Below, in pieces: positions 45,687 to 54,316 of a stretch of 64,000 nucleotides of DNA. The stretch is from the NCBI RefSeq assembly GCF_014695395.1, contig NZ_JACJOF010000042.1:1-64000 (forward strand). The letters are read 5' to 3'. The notes beneath the pieces are model-generated. The model worked only from the letters and a program-made list of their open reading frames with translations. It did not search any database and was not told where the DNA came from. The position numbers and the translations under genes are program-made. Positions within the stretch are counted from its first letter, which is position 1, and the number at the start of each line of letters is the position of its first letter. Source of the stretch: Nodosilinea sp. FACHB-131. GTDB lineage: Bacteria > Cyanobacteriota > Cyanobacteriia > Phormidesmidales > Phormidesmidaceae.

Positions 45687-46226
45687 ATGGCTTCTAAGTC
45701 GGTACCCTTAAAACCCCAAGACGTTTTGCTGCTTCTAAAGCTCTTGGCTTGTCCGGAAGAGCAGTGTCGCATTATTGACCTTGCCCACGGAATTCAGGTG
45801 AGTGCCTCTGAAGTTTCTCATGGGTTGTCGCGGTTGCAGTCCTCCCGGCTTATCGCGGCTGAGACGCGAAAGCCTCTCGTGCTCAACGCCATTGAGTTTT
45901 TGGTTCATGGGCTCAAGTATGCTTTTCCCCCTCAGGTAGAAGCTGCGACTCGTGGGATCCCGACCGCCCACTCAGCTCCACCTCTTGTTGCATTGCTCAC
46001 TATTCCTACAGCGGGTGATCACTATGTGTGGGCTCACGAGAGTGGGTCTATTAGGGGACATGCCTTACGGCCTCTTTACCCTAGCGTTCCTTCAGCAGCG
46101 CTTAGATGCTCGAAGCTCTATGAGCTACTGGCCCTTTGTGACGCGATTCGGATTGGGAGGGTGCGGGAGCGAAAGCTAGCAGAGCAGGAACTTAGATCGA
46201 GAATCCTTCAGGAACTGGCGGTGTGA
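45687..46226 (+). CDS. Winged-helix antitoxin-like protein (AbiEi-like role)
   Basis: The 179-residue protein has an N-terminal winged helix (LLLLKLLACPEEQCRIIDLA, VSASEVSHGLSRLQSSRLIA) of the MarR/AbiEi type, then a variable C-terminal part. The order wHTH gene then nucleotidyltransferase gene, overlapping by one base, is that of AbiE-type toxin-antitoxin systems, where the first protein represses the promoter and counters the toxin. The 29-bp palindrome upstream is a fitting operator. It is not a close match to any AbiEi I know. Confidence 0.6.
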   Translation: MASKSVPLKPQDVLLLLKLLACPEEQCRIIDLAHGIQVSASEVSHGLSRLQSSRLIAAETRKPLVLNAIEFLVHGLKYAFPPQVEAATRGIPTAHSAPPLVALLTIPTAGDHYVWAHESGSIRGHALRPLYPSVPSAALRCSKLYELLALCDAIRIGRVRERKLAEQELRSRILQELAV

Positions 46227-46915
46227 TGGATGATAGCGGCGCAATTGCAATGTTAGAAGAAGCATCCAGTGCGTTGGAGCCTCTCCTCAATCAGATCGCT
46301 TTTGTCGGTGGTGCAGTTGCAGCCCTTTACGTTGATGCAGCTGCTGCCATCCCCCTACGGCCCACTGAGGATGTTGATTGTGTTGTTGAGATCACTTCAC
46401 TAGATCAGTATGCCGAGCTAGAGGAGGAGCTTCGGGGGTTGGGTCTGAGGCAGGATCACACGTCACCTTGCATCTGTCGTTGGCAAATTGGTGACTTGAA
46501 GATAGATGTGATGCCCACAAGTGGTCTGATACTTGGATTTGTTCATCAGTGGTATGTGCAAGGACTTCGTCTTAAAGAAGAGCGAGTTCTTCCGAGCGGT
46601 CGGAGTATTTTTGTTTTCCCTATCGCATGTTTTCTCGCGACCAAGTTTGCAGCCCTCAAGGATCGCGGAGGAAGCGATTGGCGTACCGCTCACGATCTTG
46701 AAGACATTCTCTTGGTGATTGAAGGATGTGTTGACCTAATCTCTAAGGTTGCCGTAGCTCCTGCCACGGTAAGGTCGTTCCTGGGGGAGCAGGCGAGAAG
46801 ACTTATTGCAGATTCGGATTTTGAAGAGTTACTTATTTCTCATCTTGGTTGGGAAGGTAGTTCAGCTATCGGCAGGGTGAAAAGACTCCTTCTTGAGGTA
46901 GCGCAGCTTCGCTGA
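46226..46915 (+). CDS. Nucleotidyltransferase toxin-like protein (AbiEii-like)
   Basis: The 229-residue protein shows the Pol-beta nucleotidyltransferase pattern near its N-terminus: FVGGAVAALYVD, then PTEDVDCVVEI with the D-x-D pair and a third acidic position in LKIDVMPTSG. Later parts (FATKFAALKDRGGSDWRTAH) suit AbiEii-type proteins, which are toxins that transfer nucleotides onto RNA or tRNA. ATG 46226 overlaps the upstream stop (TGATG); a GTG three bases earlier is in frame. Toxin activity is inferred from pairing with the wHTH protein. Confidence 0.7.
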   Translation: MDDSGAIAMLEEASSALEPLLNQIAFVGGAVAALYVDAAAAIPLRPTEDVDCVVEITSLDQYAELEEELRGLGLRQDHTSPCICRWQIGDLKIDVMPTSGLILGFVHQWYVQGLRLKEERVLPSGRSIFVFPIACFLATKFAALKDRGGSDWRTAHDLEDILLVIEGCVDLISKVAVAPATVRSFLGEQARRLIADSDFEELLISHLGWEGSSAIGRVKRLLLEVAQLR

Positions 46916-47249
46916 CAACCAAAGATAACCCTCGTTCGACTGACCGACCGACCGAGGGGTGATCTAGACGGCCTCTCCACTCTTATCCAAATCGGCGGGT
47001 AGTGACGTTTCTTGCACACAGGGTTAGACAACTCACCTTTTTTCTTGAACCACCACTACACATTTCGTTATTTTCACTGCGCACCATATCGACACGGGTA
47101 GAAGTCGGCTTGTAGCTCCTTGGGCCAGGAGACCATGCAGGGTAGATAGCCCCACGGTTTTTTCCTGTCGAGGGTTTTTTACCTTCCGCATGGCGACCTC
47201 CTGCGGCGTTAGCAGGAATGTCCTTTGCGTGTAGAGAGGTTTATAGCCG

Positions 47250-47624
47250 ATGGCGAATTCACCATATTCGCTGACTGAAGACGAGCTTTCGCAGTTCACT
47301 GGTACATCACAGTACTACCAGCACCCGTTAGGCGTGCTGTACACCGATGGTGTGCAGTACATGGCGGAGCGAGGCGGTGGGTACTGGATTATCGATGTGA
47401 TTGCTGCCTGGCAGTTGCATCCGCAAGTGGCTCTCGATCCTATGCTCCAGCAGATTCAATTCTGGAAGCTCATCGTTCACGATGATGGTTCAGCTACCAT
47501 GCTCTGTGAGCGAGATACCGATGACGTTGCGGTCTCTCAACGGATCCCACTTACGGATTTTCCGCTTAAGCGGCTTCGGCTCTACTTTCAGAATGGAGTA
47601 GTGCTACTCCCTTCGGAGTATTGA
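47250..47624 (+). CDS. DUF6876-family protein, 124 aa
   Basis: The protein has the pattern DELSQFTGTSQYY, LYTDGVQYMAE, DVIAAWQLHP, IQFWKLIVHDDGSATML and ends TDFPLKRLRLYF...VLLPSEY. It matches the copies at 19420 (broken) and 54317. The family is common on cyanobacterial plasmids and its function is unknown. A ribosome-binding site is not obvious. It stands alone between the toxin pair and the PLD-like gene. Confidence 0.7.
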   Translation: MANSPYSLTEDELSQFTGTSQYYQHPLGVLYTDGVQYMAERGGGYWIIDVIAAWQLHPQVALDPMLQQIQFWKLIVHDDGSATMLCERDTDDVAVSQRIPLTDFPLKRLRLYFQNGVVLLPSEY

Positions 47625-47986
47625 GCCAGTCAGTTAGAGAGAGTTATCTTCGTCATGCAGGTGGGAGGAGAGAAGGTTTTTCGCTGTTGCTACCCTGCAT
47701 GATCTCCTGGTCTAAGGCTCGTTGTATCTGTCATCGATTGCAACCTGCTCGCCGGTAGTCGGGACTTCAAGCGCATCTTACTCAACACCGGCAAAATTAC
47801 ATTCCGCGCGAAGTAGAGCCCGAGTGCTTTTAGACCCTGGCAGGTAACCTCAATGGCTGCTACATCTTCTGCCTTAATAGCGGCGATAAACTTGCCGTTA
47901 CTAGGGGATAGGAAGTTGCCTGTTTGCCGGCGTTCTAGGCGTGAGGCGCGCTAAGTTGCCCACTCGGTTGGTCACCACCAGCAATA

Positions 47987-48964
47987 TCAGTCAGCGTTGT
48001 CAGCGTCAGCGTATCGGTAGCCTTTGAGGTCGGCCTTGTGTGCCTCAGCGGTGGGGTCATTCTTAATGAATCGCTTAAGCGTCGTTGAATTTTTCCACTC
48101 CTCATGAAGGCCGCCGAAATATTTCTCGAGCATTCCTTTGGATGTCTTCCTACACTCAAGCGCGGGGAGATGTCGGGTAACGAGCCGGTTCATTGAAGGG
48201 ATAAAGAATCCCAATGCGGAATCTAGCTTTGGATCCGATATGTAGCAACGCATGCGAGGAAAATTGTCGGTTAAACGAACCCGAATAAGAGAATGTTGGG
48301 TATCGTCTTTAGCAATTTTTTTCCATTCCTGCATAATCTTGACGATAGAGGCGAGGGTACTTTCACATTCTTGCTCTACATCGCGAACGTTTATACCTAG
48401 CTCTTCAGCAAGTGTTTGACGGCGCTTTGAACTTGGATTGAAAAAAAGGATGCGCAGCGTGACTCCTCTCTCAAGGGTACTGATAAAAAGATCTGGGTTA
48501 GCCTTAAGAGATGTCTCAAGCGATGTGCCAAAAAACCACGATTCGTTCGTAGCACTATTGAGAATTTTTTTCACTAACTCGATAGGGTTCGGCTCATTGT
48601 GAACTTTTATAAGTCCGGCAGATGAGGTGTTTGGCGTGTTAGTTTGCTTTGTTGCAGATGCAGGAATAGGTTTCTCGTCTTCTTCAAGGTCCGTTGTCCA
48701 TACATCGAAAGATGTTTCCATAATGAGGAGACAAAGAATTTCTAGGGTCTTTTTGGAAAATGTGAGAGATTTTGAGCTGAGGAAGTTTTTAAAGTTTTGC
48801 TTCTCTGGAAGCTCAAATCCTTGTCGAAGCAAAGCAGGAATCTCCTCCCATGTCGATTCAACTTTGTCTTTGTACTGTAGATTACCGTCTTCGTAGAATT
48901 TGGCTTCAAAAATATCTCTTAAAGAAATGTACGTTTTTTCCGGAAGACGGTATCGGTTAGTCAT
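47987..48964 (-). CDS. PLD-like/DUF5919-like protein, 325 aa
   Basis: ATG 48964 (MTNRYRLPEKTYIS) is chosen; the frame is open further but the extra 26 residues have no support. The C-terminal half (about 145-300) has ESWFFGTSLETSLKANPDLF, GVTLRILFFNPSS, SLIRVRLTDNFPRMRCYISD and LHEEWKNS, the order of strands seen in phospholipase-D-fold proteins of the DUF5919 type, which lack the HKD catalytic residues. Proteins like this occur beside defence genes. The N-terminal half is helical and unknown. Divergent from the NYN gene. Confidence 0.5.
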   Translation of the reverse strand: MTNRYRLPEKTYISLRDIFEAKFYEDGNLQYKDKVESTWEEIPALLRQGFELPEKQNFKNFLSSKSLTFSKKTLEILCLLIMETSFDVWTTDLEEDEKPIPASATKQTNTPNTSSAGLIKVHNEPNPIELVKKILNSATNESWFFGTSLETSLKANPDLFISTLERGVTLRILFFNPSSKRRQTLAEELGINVRDVEQECESTLASIVKIMQEWKKIAKDDTQHSLIRVRLTDNFPRMRCYISDPKLDSALGFFIPSMNRLVTRHLPALECRKTSKGMLEKYFGGLHEEWKNSTTLKRFIKNDPTAEAHKADLKGYRYADADNAD

Positions 48965-49272
48965 GTATGGGATTTTTAAGAAGAAGTAATTTTGAAGGGC
49001 TAAATAGGGGTAAAACAGGGGGCAATTAGCCCAACGTAACATTGGAAAAAATTTGCTATTGCTCTGGTTTAAGCGCCTTTACCGAAAATTTACCTATAGG
49101 TATTGCGAGGCAGGGGTAATTTTTCCTTGAGCAACAGCGGTTAGTTCCTCCGTACTAAATGTGTCTGGTAAGCTAAATCACAACGCGAGATGGTGTGAGG
49201 CGTATCGCCAATCTCGACGTGTTGAATCAGGGTCATAGATAGACAAGCACACCAACGTTTGGAGAGCTGTTT

Positions 49273-49932
49273 ATGCTTCAATTCCTAGACCATTTTGAAT
49301 TGATGGTGGTAGTTGTACCAATTGGATTAGTTACGCTGCGCCAGGAACTGCGGATTTCAAAGCTGTTAAAACTTATAGCTGCCCTTCCTAGGCCTGTGTC
49401 TCCACAAAATGAGATGACGCAGCAGCTAGAACCTGAGGACCGAGTTGCGGTTTTTATTGATGGCCCAAACATGCTTGGAGCAAGTTATGAGTTTGATGTT
49501 TGCATCCACTATGGTGCACTTCTCGGGCTTATAAATTGTCGGTCGGAATATATCGTGAGGTCAGCCTTCTATACCCCGTCAATAGTTGGAAATGCTGGGC
49601 ACGATACCTTTGTCCGCAGCCTTATAACAAAAGGATTTGAGGTTGGTCAGCCTTTGGCTGGACCCTCAAAGCATGGCAAGAAGCACCCCGACGTGGATTG
49701 TCAGCTTTTGTCTGACCTCCTTATCCATGCCGACATGTTTGATACTTGCATTCTTTTGAGTGGCGACATCGATTACCTCCCTGCGTTACGCCATTTGCGA
49801 TCTAAAGGTAAGCGCATTGAAGTGTGGGGATTTCACGAGCGTACTGCCTGTGAAATGAGACAGGTCGCACATACATTTATCGATCTACAGACCCTTGAGG
49901 ATGTTTGTAGGCCACGGCAGCAACATCACTAG
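49273..49932 (+). CDS. NYN-domain (PIN-like) nuclease, 219 aa
   Basis: The protein has VAVFIDGPNMLGAS (about 57), PDVDCQLLSDLLIH and ILLSGDIDYLPALRHL, the three acidic motifs of NYN/LabA-like PIN-fold nucleases, which cut RNA. An N-terminal extension of about 47 residues holds a hydrophobic patch and may be an anchor; ATG 49414 would drop it. In plasmids such proteins act in RNA processing or defence. It lies next to the PLD-like gene and diverges from it. Confidence 0.8.
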   Translation: MLQFLDHFELMVVVVPIGLVTLRQELRISKLLKLIAALPRPVSPQNEMTQQLEPEDRVAVFIDGPNMLGASYEFDVCIHYGALLGLINCRSEYIVRSAFYTPSIVGNAGHDTFVRSLITKGFEVGQPLAGPSKHGKKHPDVDCQLLSDLLIHADMFDTCILLSGDIDYLPALRHLRSKGKRIEVWGFHERTACEMRQVAHTFIDLQTLEDVCRPRQQHH

Positions 49933-50117
49933 AGCAAGGAATAGTTATCTAGAGATTTCGAGTTGTCATCAGGTAGTGGTGGTCCTGCTGTTCACAGGGC
50001 TTTCGAGGGGGGATCGATCGTTTGTAGAAACTTTAAGCCCCCTTTCTCTCACCTGGTGTAGTCAGAAGTTTGTTGTAAACGTCCGAGTTCGATTGTGTAG
50101 CCAAAAGGTGAGCATCT

Positions 50118-51350
50118 ATGGCGAAGAAGAAGGATTCAAATAGTGGCAATAATGGCAGGGTGAGTAAGCCTGCAACAGAAAGCTTTTGGATTGAGAGTGA
50201 GCCCAGAGCGGATCGTCACGAACAAACTGGTGGAGCGCACGCCCGACAACGTGGCACCGCCCACGTTGATAAGCCTGAGACTGCACCGTGGTGGAAGGTA
50301 TGCCTCATTCTTGACGGGGCCGATCTCCACGGACCTGCTGCAAGTAGCATGACCAAGCGTATGGCATCACTGACGGCATTCGCCGGGATGTTTGCTCAGA
50401 TTATTAACCTCGTTACCGGCTGGCCCTTTGCGGTTGTGGTCGTAGACGGCGCTTTCCAAGGGGCGGTGCTGTCGCTCCTGATTTACGGGGTGTCGAATAT
50501 CTTTCAGAAGCAGGCGGCAATGAAGCCGTTTGAAAGAAACGCTTGGGCAAACATAGCAGGAGTCTCCTATGCCGTAGTGAGCCTTGGGTGGAGTATCCCA
50601 GGTCCCATTGGGGTGGGCCTTGTACAGTATGACGAGGATATTCAGAATCAGTATGCCGAGCGAATCACGTTCGAGCAGGCGCTGTCTCCTTACCAGGTAG
50701 AGCTTAATGAGGCAGCACTTAAAGGTTCGTATGCTGAAGAGATTCAGGGCCAGTGCGATGAGAAGGTGAAAAGCTTTGAGGAAAAAAAGCGGACTGGGGA
50801 TCCGTCTTACCACAACGCTCACTTAGAAGCTTATGGGCCGTACGACACCGTCATCACCCCAGAGTACTGGAATCGTTTTCCGGTGGAGGCACTACCCTTG
50901 TGCCCGAAAGCGGGTCGGCTCCGGAGTGAGGCTCAAACAATGAAGGAAGGCGCCGAAACTGCTCTCGGAGAGGCGAAGGCGGCGATTCAGACGAAGTATG
51001 GGGAGAGCTTTGTTGCATACCTCAAGGCTGAGCAGCCAACCTTGTATGAAGCGTACTTTTATCCAAAAAGTGGGCGCATGCGGTTTCGGCGGGAGGAGTT
51101 AAATGAGCTTGCTGCGTTAATAGAGAATGGTGAACCGGGAGTGCAGGCCACGCTGTGGAGCGCCGGGATGTTGAGTGGTGTGACAAGCCTTGCTTCAGTG
51201 TTAATGACCTGCGCACTCGCTGTGCTCCCTGCAGTTAAGGTGAGCTGGCGCTCGAAAACAGCCCTCAAGTACCAAGAGCGTTTAGCTGAACAACAACAAC
51301 TTCGCCGTCGTGATGAACAGCAGCATGGAGGAGGTAACTTCCATGACTAA
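50118..51350 (+). CDS. Membrane protein with soluble middle domain, 410 aa
   Basis: After a polar N-terminus (about 1-75) come hydrophobic segments near 90-125 and 147-170, a long charged domain (about 175-345) and two more segments near 350-375. The order suggests four helices with a central soluble part. The C-terminus is Gln/Arg-rich. It precedes the 51343 gene with an 8-bp overlap. It may belong to the transfer machinery but no motif proves that. Confidence 0.65.
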   Translation: MAKKKDSNSGNNGRVSKPATESFWIESEPRADRHEQTGGAHARQRGTAHVDKPETAPWWKVCLILDGADLHGPAASSMTKRMASLTAFAGMFAQIINLVTGWPFAVVVVDGAFQGAVLSLLIYGVSNIFQKQAAMKPFERNAWANIAGVSYAVVSLGWSIPGPIGVGLVQYDEDIQNQYAERITFEQALSPYQVELNEAALKGSYAEEIQGQCDEKVKSFEEKKRTGDPSYHNAHLEAYGPYDTVITPEYWNRFPVEALPLCPKAGRLRSEAQTMKEGAETALGEAKAAIQTKYGESFVAYLKAEQPTLYEAYFYPKSGRMRFRREELNELAALIENGEPGVQATLWSAGMLSGVTSLASVLMTCALAVLPAVKVSWRSKTALKYQERLAEQQQLRRRDEQQHGGGNFHD

Positions 51351-52110
51351 TAATGGATTCGCGCAGAGGCATGATACCGACGAAGACGGCGCTCCAAAAT
51401 GGCTTCGCGAAGACGCGTTCCTGGAGGAGATGGTTGATGGTGAGATTGAGGCCGATGCTCGCGCCAGTAGTGACTTTAATGTCGCTCAGTGGATGGGTGA
51501 ATCATCGCACCCGGCATTTGATGCCTTGGTTGAGCAGTCAGCCCACGAGGGGCCTCTGGTGTATCTGGAGGCGGTTCGGGGCGGCATTGCCTATCAGGTT
51601 GCTACGGCCTGTGAGGTGCTCCTTGCGCTTCGGGTGACTGAGGACAAGGGAAAGCAATTGAATGACTATGCCCGGTTTGCATATGCGCGTGATGCTCTCT
51701 TGTGGGTGTTCCATAGTCATTTCCCAAAACCGCCGTTTATGGCTCTCCGGCGGATAGTTCCCATTCGTCGTAGCCTTTTTTGGGTTGTATGGACTCGGAC
51801 TGGGTTTACGTGGAGCTCTGTCGAACAGGCAGTGTACGTACTTATCGCCGACACTGCCTCGGTGAAAAAATATCTGGTTGAAATTGAACTCCTGCCGCCG
51901 CTTCAAAGGCGGCAATACTTAGCTCGGTTCTATCGATGGCTCATTGTTGATCGGTGTCGGCGCGTGAAGCGTGCTCGCTATCTTCAAGCGCTTAACCGCC
52001 TTCATTTTGCAACCGATGACGTGGGTGCGTTTCTCACAAGCTATCTCGATCACCACCTTTTGAATTTGGCTGTCCGAAGAGACTTCGATGAGCCGCCTAC
52101 CTTCGATTGA
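51343..52110 (+). CDS. Hypothetical soluble protein, 255 aa
   Basis: ATG 51343 is preferred: GGAGGAGGTAAC lies directly before it, and the ATG at 51310 has no such site. The protein has no membrane segment. Its C-terminal half is rich in Arg and Tyr (IVDRCRRVKRARYLQALNRL), so nucleic acid or protein binding is possible. It is translationally coupled to the membrane protein upstream. Confidence 0.65.
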   Translation: MTNNGFAQRHDTDEDGAPKWLREDAFLEEMVDGEIEADARASSDFNVAQWMGESSHPAFDALVEQSAHEGPLVYLEAVRGGIAYQVATACEVLLALRVTEDKGKQLNDYARFAYARDALLWVFHSHFPKPPFMALRRIVPIRRSLFWVVWTRTGFTWSSVEQAVYVLIADTASVKKYLVEIELLPPLQRRQYLARFYRWLIVDRCRRVKRARYLQALNRLHFATDDVGAFLTSYLDHHLLNLAVRRDFDEPPTFD

Positions 52111-52166
52111 TTTCCATTCTTTGTGAACGCTGGTTTTTGCTTTTTATTTCTTAAGGAATGTGTGTC

Positions 52167-52562
52167 ATGCCACGGAAAAAAACTCAAAAGATTACCGTTT
52201 TTGTTGAAGAGAATCGGAGTGAAGAGGTACGCCTCTCATCAAGACGGCAGTTTGCAATTACAGTCTCTGTCGATGACTCTCTCCTTAATGTTCCCGATCG
52301 GATGGCGGAACTTGGCGCAGTTGAGGCTCTCGTCGAGCTGCTGCGGGAGGGGGTGATAGACATTATTGAGGCCTATGTACAGAGTGCTGAGGATCTCGTG
52401 CGACAGGCAGCGCGGTTACGGACTGAAGGAGTCAGTGAACATCGCTTTGATGAGCATGACGGTAGTGCCGAAAGAGGGCATGAGGAGGAAGAAGAAGAAG
52501 GGGTGCCCCACCAGTATCAGCCTGAGCAGCAGCACCCCCAACAGAAGGAGTTGTTCTACTAG
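52167..52562 (+). CDS. Small acidic-tailed protein, 131 aa
   Basis: ATG 52167 (MPRKKTQKITVFVEENR) has AAGGA nine bases upstream; an ATG at 52158 is too close to it. After a short basic beta-prone N-terminus come helices (about 50-105) and a very acidic Glu/Gln-rich tail. The N-terminal strand then helices may be ribbon-helix-helix-like. It is followed by the TnpB-like gene 65 bp on. Confidence 0.6.
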   Translation: MPRKKTQKITVFVEENRSEEVRLSSRRQFAITVSVDDSLLNVPDRMAELGAVEALVELLREGVIDIIEAYVQSAEDLVRQAARLRTEGVSEHRFDEHDGSAERGHEEEEEEGVPHQYQPEQQHPQQKELFY

Positions 52563-52627
52563 ACGAACACGATAGTTTCTATTGGGTTCTCCATTGACTT
52601 TCGTCACAGACGCCTTAAACAGAGTCT

Positions 52628-53653
52628 GTGGCGATTTTTTTGACTATCTCTTGCAAGCTTCAACTTGATTTGGCCCAGCACCAGAAGGTCGAGAATACCC
52701 TTGCTGCTTTTAGCACTGTCTGTACCTACATCAATGAGCAGGTGGACCCAGCAGTACGCAACAAGCTCAAGCTCCAATCGCTTATCTATCATGATGTGCG
52801 TAAACACGTCCCTGAGCTTCCCGCTGACTTGGTGGTTGCAGCTATGGGGCGGGTGGCAGAGAACAGGAAATCTGCCTATGAGCGGAAGTGTCGAGTGGGG
52901 CAGTTCCGCCCAACAAGTGCTTCGATTAACACCAAGGCGTTTCGGATTCGGGAAGACAATTGGACAGTAAGTATCAACCTGGTCGGGGGCAGGGAGAAGA
53001 TGATTTCTCTTGTTCTTGGTGAGTACCAGCGAAGTCAGTTTCGGGGACGAAAGCCGGTAAGTGCCGTGCTCGTTCGTCGCGCCGACGGAGGGGTGTATCT
53101 TCAGGTGCAAGTGGAGCATCCAGTGCCTGAAGTCGTCCCGCGTAAGCAGGTACTTGGTGTGGCTCTTGGGATGGATACCATTGTGGTGATGAGCACCGGT
53201 GAGGAAATAGTACGGGAGGAAGTAGGGAGTGTTCGGAGTCGGTATCGTCGAGTGCGATCGTCTCTCCAGAAGAAGGCCTCGAAAGGCACGCGGACCACAC
53301 GACGGAACTGCCGTCGGGTCTTGAAACGGTTGTCGGGGCAGGAGCGACGGTTTGCTACTTGGGTAAACCACACGGTTAGTAGACAGGTTGTTACGAAGGC
53401 CAAAGACATCGGTGCAGCGATCGCACTCGAAGACCTAACTGGGATGCGGGAGCGGAAGAATAAGCGGGCTAAGGTACAGGCGGAGCGTGCTCGGATAAAC
53501 ACCTGGGCGTTCCATCAGCTGCGCTCGTTTATTGAGTACAAGGCCGCTGTGTGTGGCGTTGGCGTTGTGGTGGTGCCAGGCGATAAAAAGACAGAAGGGA
53601 CTGCTGATAGTAGAAAGGCAGTGAAGATTGAATTTCGTGGGGCGGCCCTGTAA
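52628..53653 (+). CDS. TnpB-like protein without RuvC first Asp and zinc ribbon
   Basis: The 341-residue protein has the OrfB/TnpB N-terminal part (LTISCKLQLDLAQHQ, then NTLAAFSTVCTYINEQVDP) and the RuvC-like region. Where active TnpB proteins have G-(I/V)-D-L-G, this one reads LGVALGMDTIVVMSTGE, with Ala for the first catalytic Asp. The second motif (AIALEDLTGMRERK) keeps its Glu. The protein stops at FRGAAL, so the CxxC...CxxC zinc ribbon and third RuvC Asp are missing. It could be a dead relic or a guide-directed binder without cutting, like described TnpB-derived repressors. The start is GTG 52628; no TnpA gene is adjacent. Confidence 0.8.
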   Translation: MAIFLTISCKLQLDLAQHQKVENTLAAFSTVCTYINEQVDPAVRNKLKLQSLIYHDVRKHVPELPADLVVAAMGRVAENRKSAYERKCRVGQFRPTSASINTKAFRIREDNWTVSINLVGGREKMISLVLGEYQRSQFRGRKPVSAVLVRRADGGVYLQVQVEHPVPEVVPRKQVLGVALGMDTIVVMSTGEEIVREEVGSVRSRYRRVRSSLQKKASKGTRTTRRNCRRVLKRLSGQERRFATWVNHTVSRQVVTKAKDIGAAIALEDLTGMRERKNKRAKVQAERARINTWAFHQLRSFIEYKAAVCGVGVVVVPGDKKTEGTADSRKAVKIEFRGAAL

Positions 53654-53796
53654 ACCCGCCTAAACGTTCGCTTACAGGAGGTACATTGTATCTGCTGGTG
53701 GCAGGACGAAAGCTGGTATTTGGAAACGGATACGGTCTGTTTACACCTGACGCATTGTTCAATGGCTTGCTTAGCAAGCCGGTATAAAAAACTCAA
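53515..53796 (-). CDS. Possible small zinc-ribbon protein, 93 aa
   Basis: The frame begins with TTG 53796, overlapping the J-domain gene stop (TTGA), so it could be coupled to it. The first 50 residues have two CxxC pairs, EQCVRCKQT and IQCTSCKRTFRR, about 20 residues apart, as in a zinc ribbon. The C-terminal half runs antisense to the TnpB-like gene and looks less like real protein. It may be real only up to the C-terminus of the ribbon. No ribosome-binding site is clear. Confidence 0.4.
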   Translation of the reverse strand: MSFLYRLAKQAIEQCVRCKQTVSVSKYQLSSCHQQIQCTSCKRTFRRVYRAAPRNSIFTAFLLSAVPSVFLSPGTTTTPTPHTAALYSINERS

Positions 53797-54293
53797 GCCG
53801 TTTTTGTGATTCGTTGCCGTTTTTCTCCCTCAAACTCCTGATAGCCATACTTTGCTGCGATGGTTCCAAAGTCGGCATGACTGCTGCCCCGCCGGTACTC
53901 GCCAGCGTGCCAGAACCATTTTGCTCGGGTTGTGTGCCAGCGAAGACCTAGGGCTTTTAGCCGGTCCTTTACGGGCCTTGTTTCACCATCTACCCATACC
54001 CAGGTACCCACAAGCATGATGCGCACACCGGGCAGCCCAAGCGCGATAAGCTCGCCGAGCTTATCGATCACCGCTTGCTCTAAATCGTGGTTGTAGCGGT
54101 AGGTGTGATCCTCGCCATCGCTCCCCCTGGATGTAGCACCGTGGCAACCTTTGAGCGCTTGGTGGTACTGCTGATTTAGTTTCTGCATCGCCGCCGTGGT
54201 TCCACCGCGATCAGGATGGAGACTAAAGGCGAGTCTCCGGTACCGCTGCTTGATTTCTTCAACGTTTGAAATGCCGATAAAGTAGTTGTTCAT
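53793..54293 (-). CDS. J-domain (DnaJ-like) protein, 166 aa
   Basis: ATG 54293 (MNNYFIGISNVEEIKQRYRR) is the right start, with GGGGAG upstream. Residues about 1-50 form a J domain with the HPD motif (LAFSLHPDRGG) that would stimulate an Hsp70 ATPase. The rest is a WH-like or unknown C-terminal domain. Plasmid-borne J-domain proteins may assist replication or conjugation, but no such partner is shown here. It follows the DUF6876 gene by 23 bp. Confidence 0.75.
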   Translation of the reverse strand: MNNYFIGISNVEEIKQRYRRLAFSLHPDRGGTTAAMQKLNQQYHQALKGCHGATSRGSDGEDHTYRYNHDLEQAVIDKLGELIALGLPGVRIMLVGTWVWVDGETRPVKDRLKALGLRWHTTRAKWFWHAGEYRRGSSHADFGTIAAKYGYQEFEGEKRQRITKTA

Positions 54294-54316
54294 GCTGAGT
54301 TCTCCCCATCTGCCGA

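Noticed and set aside
52604..53371. 255-codon minus frame opposite the TnpB-like gene
   Set aside because: Shadow of the TnpB-like frame; no domain pattern.
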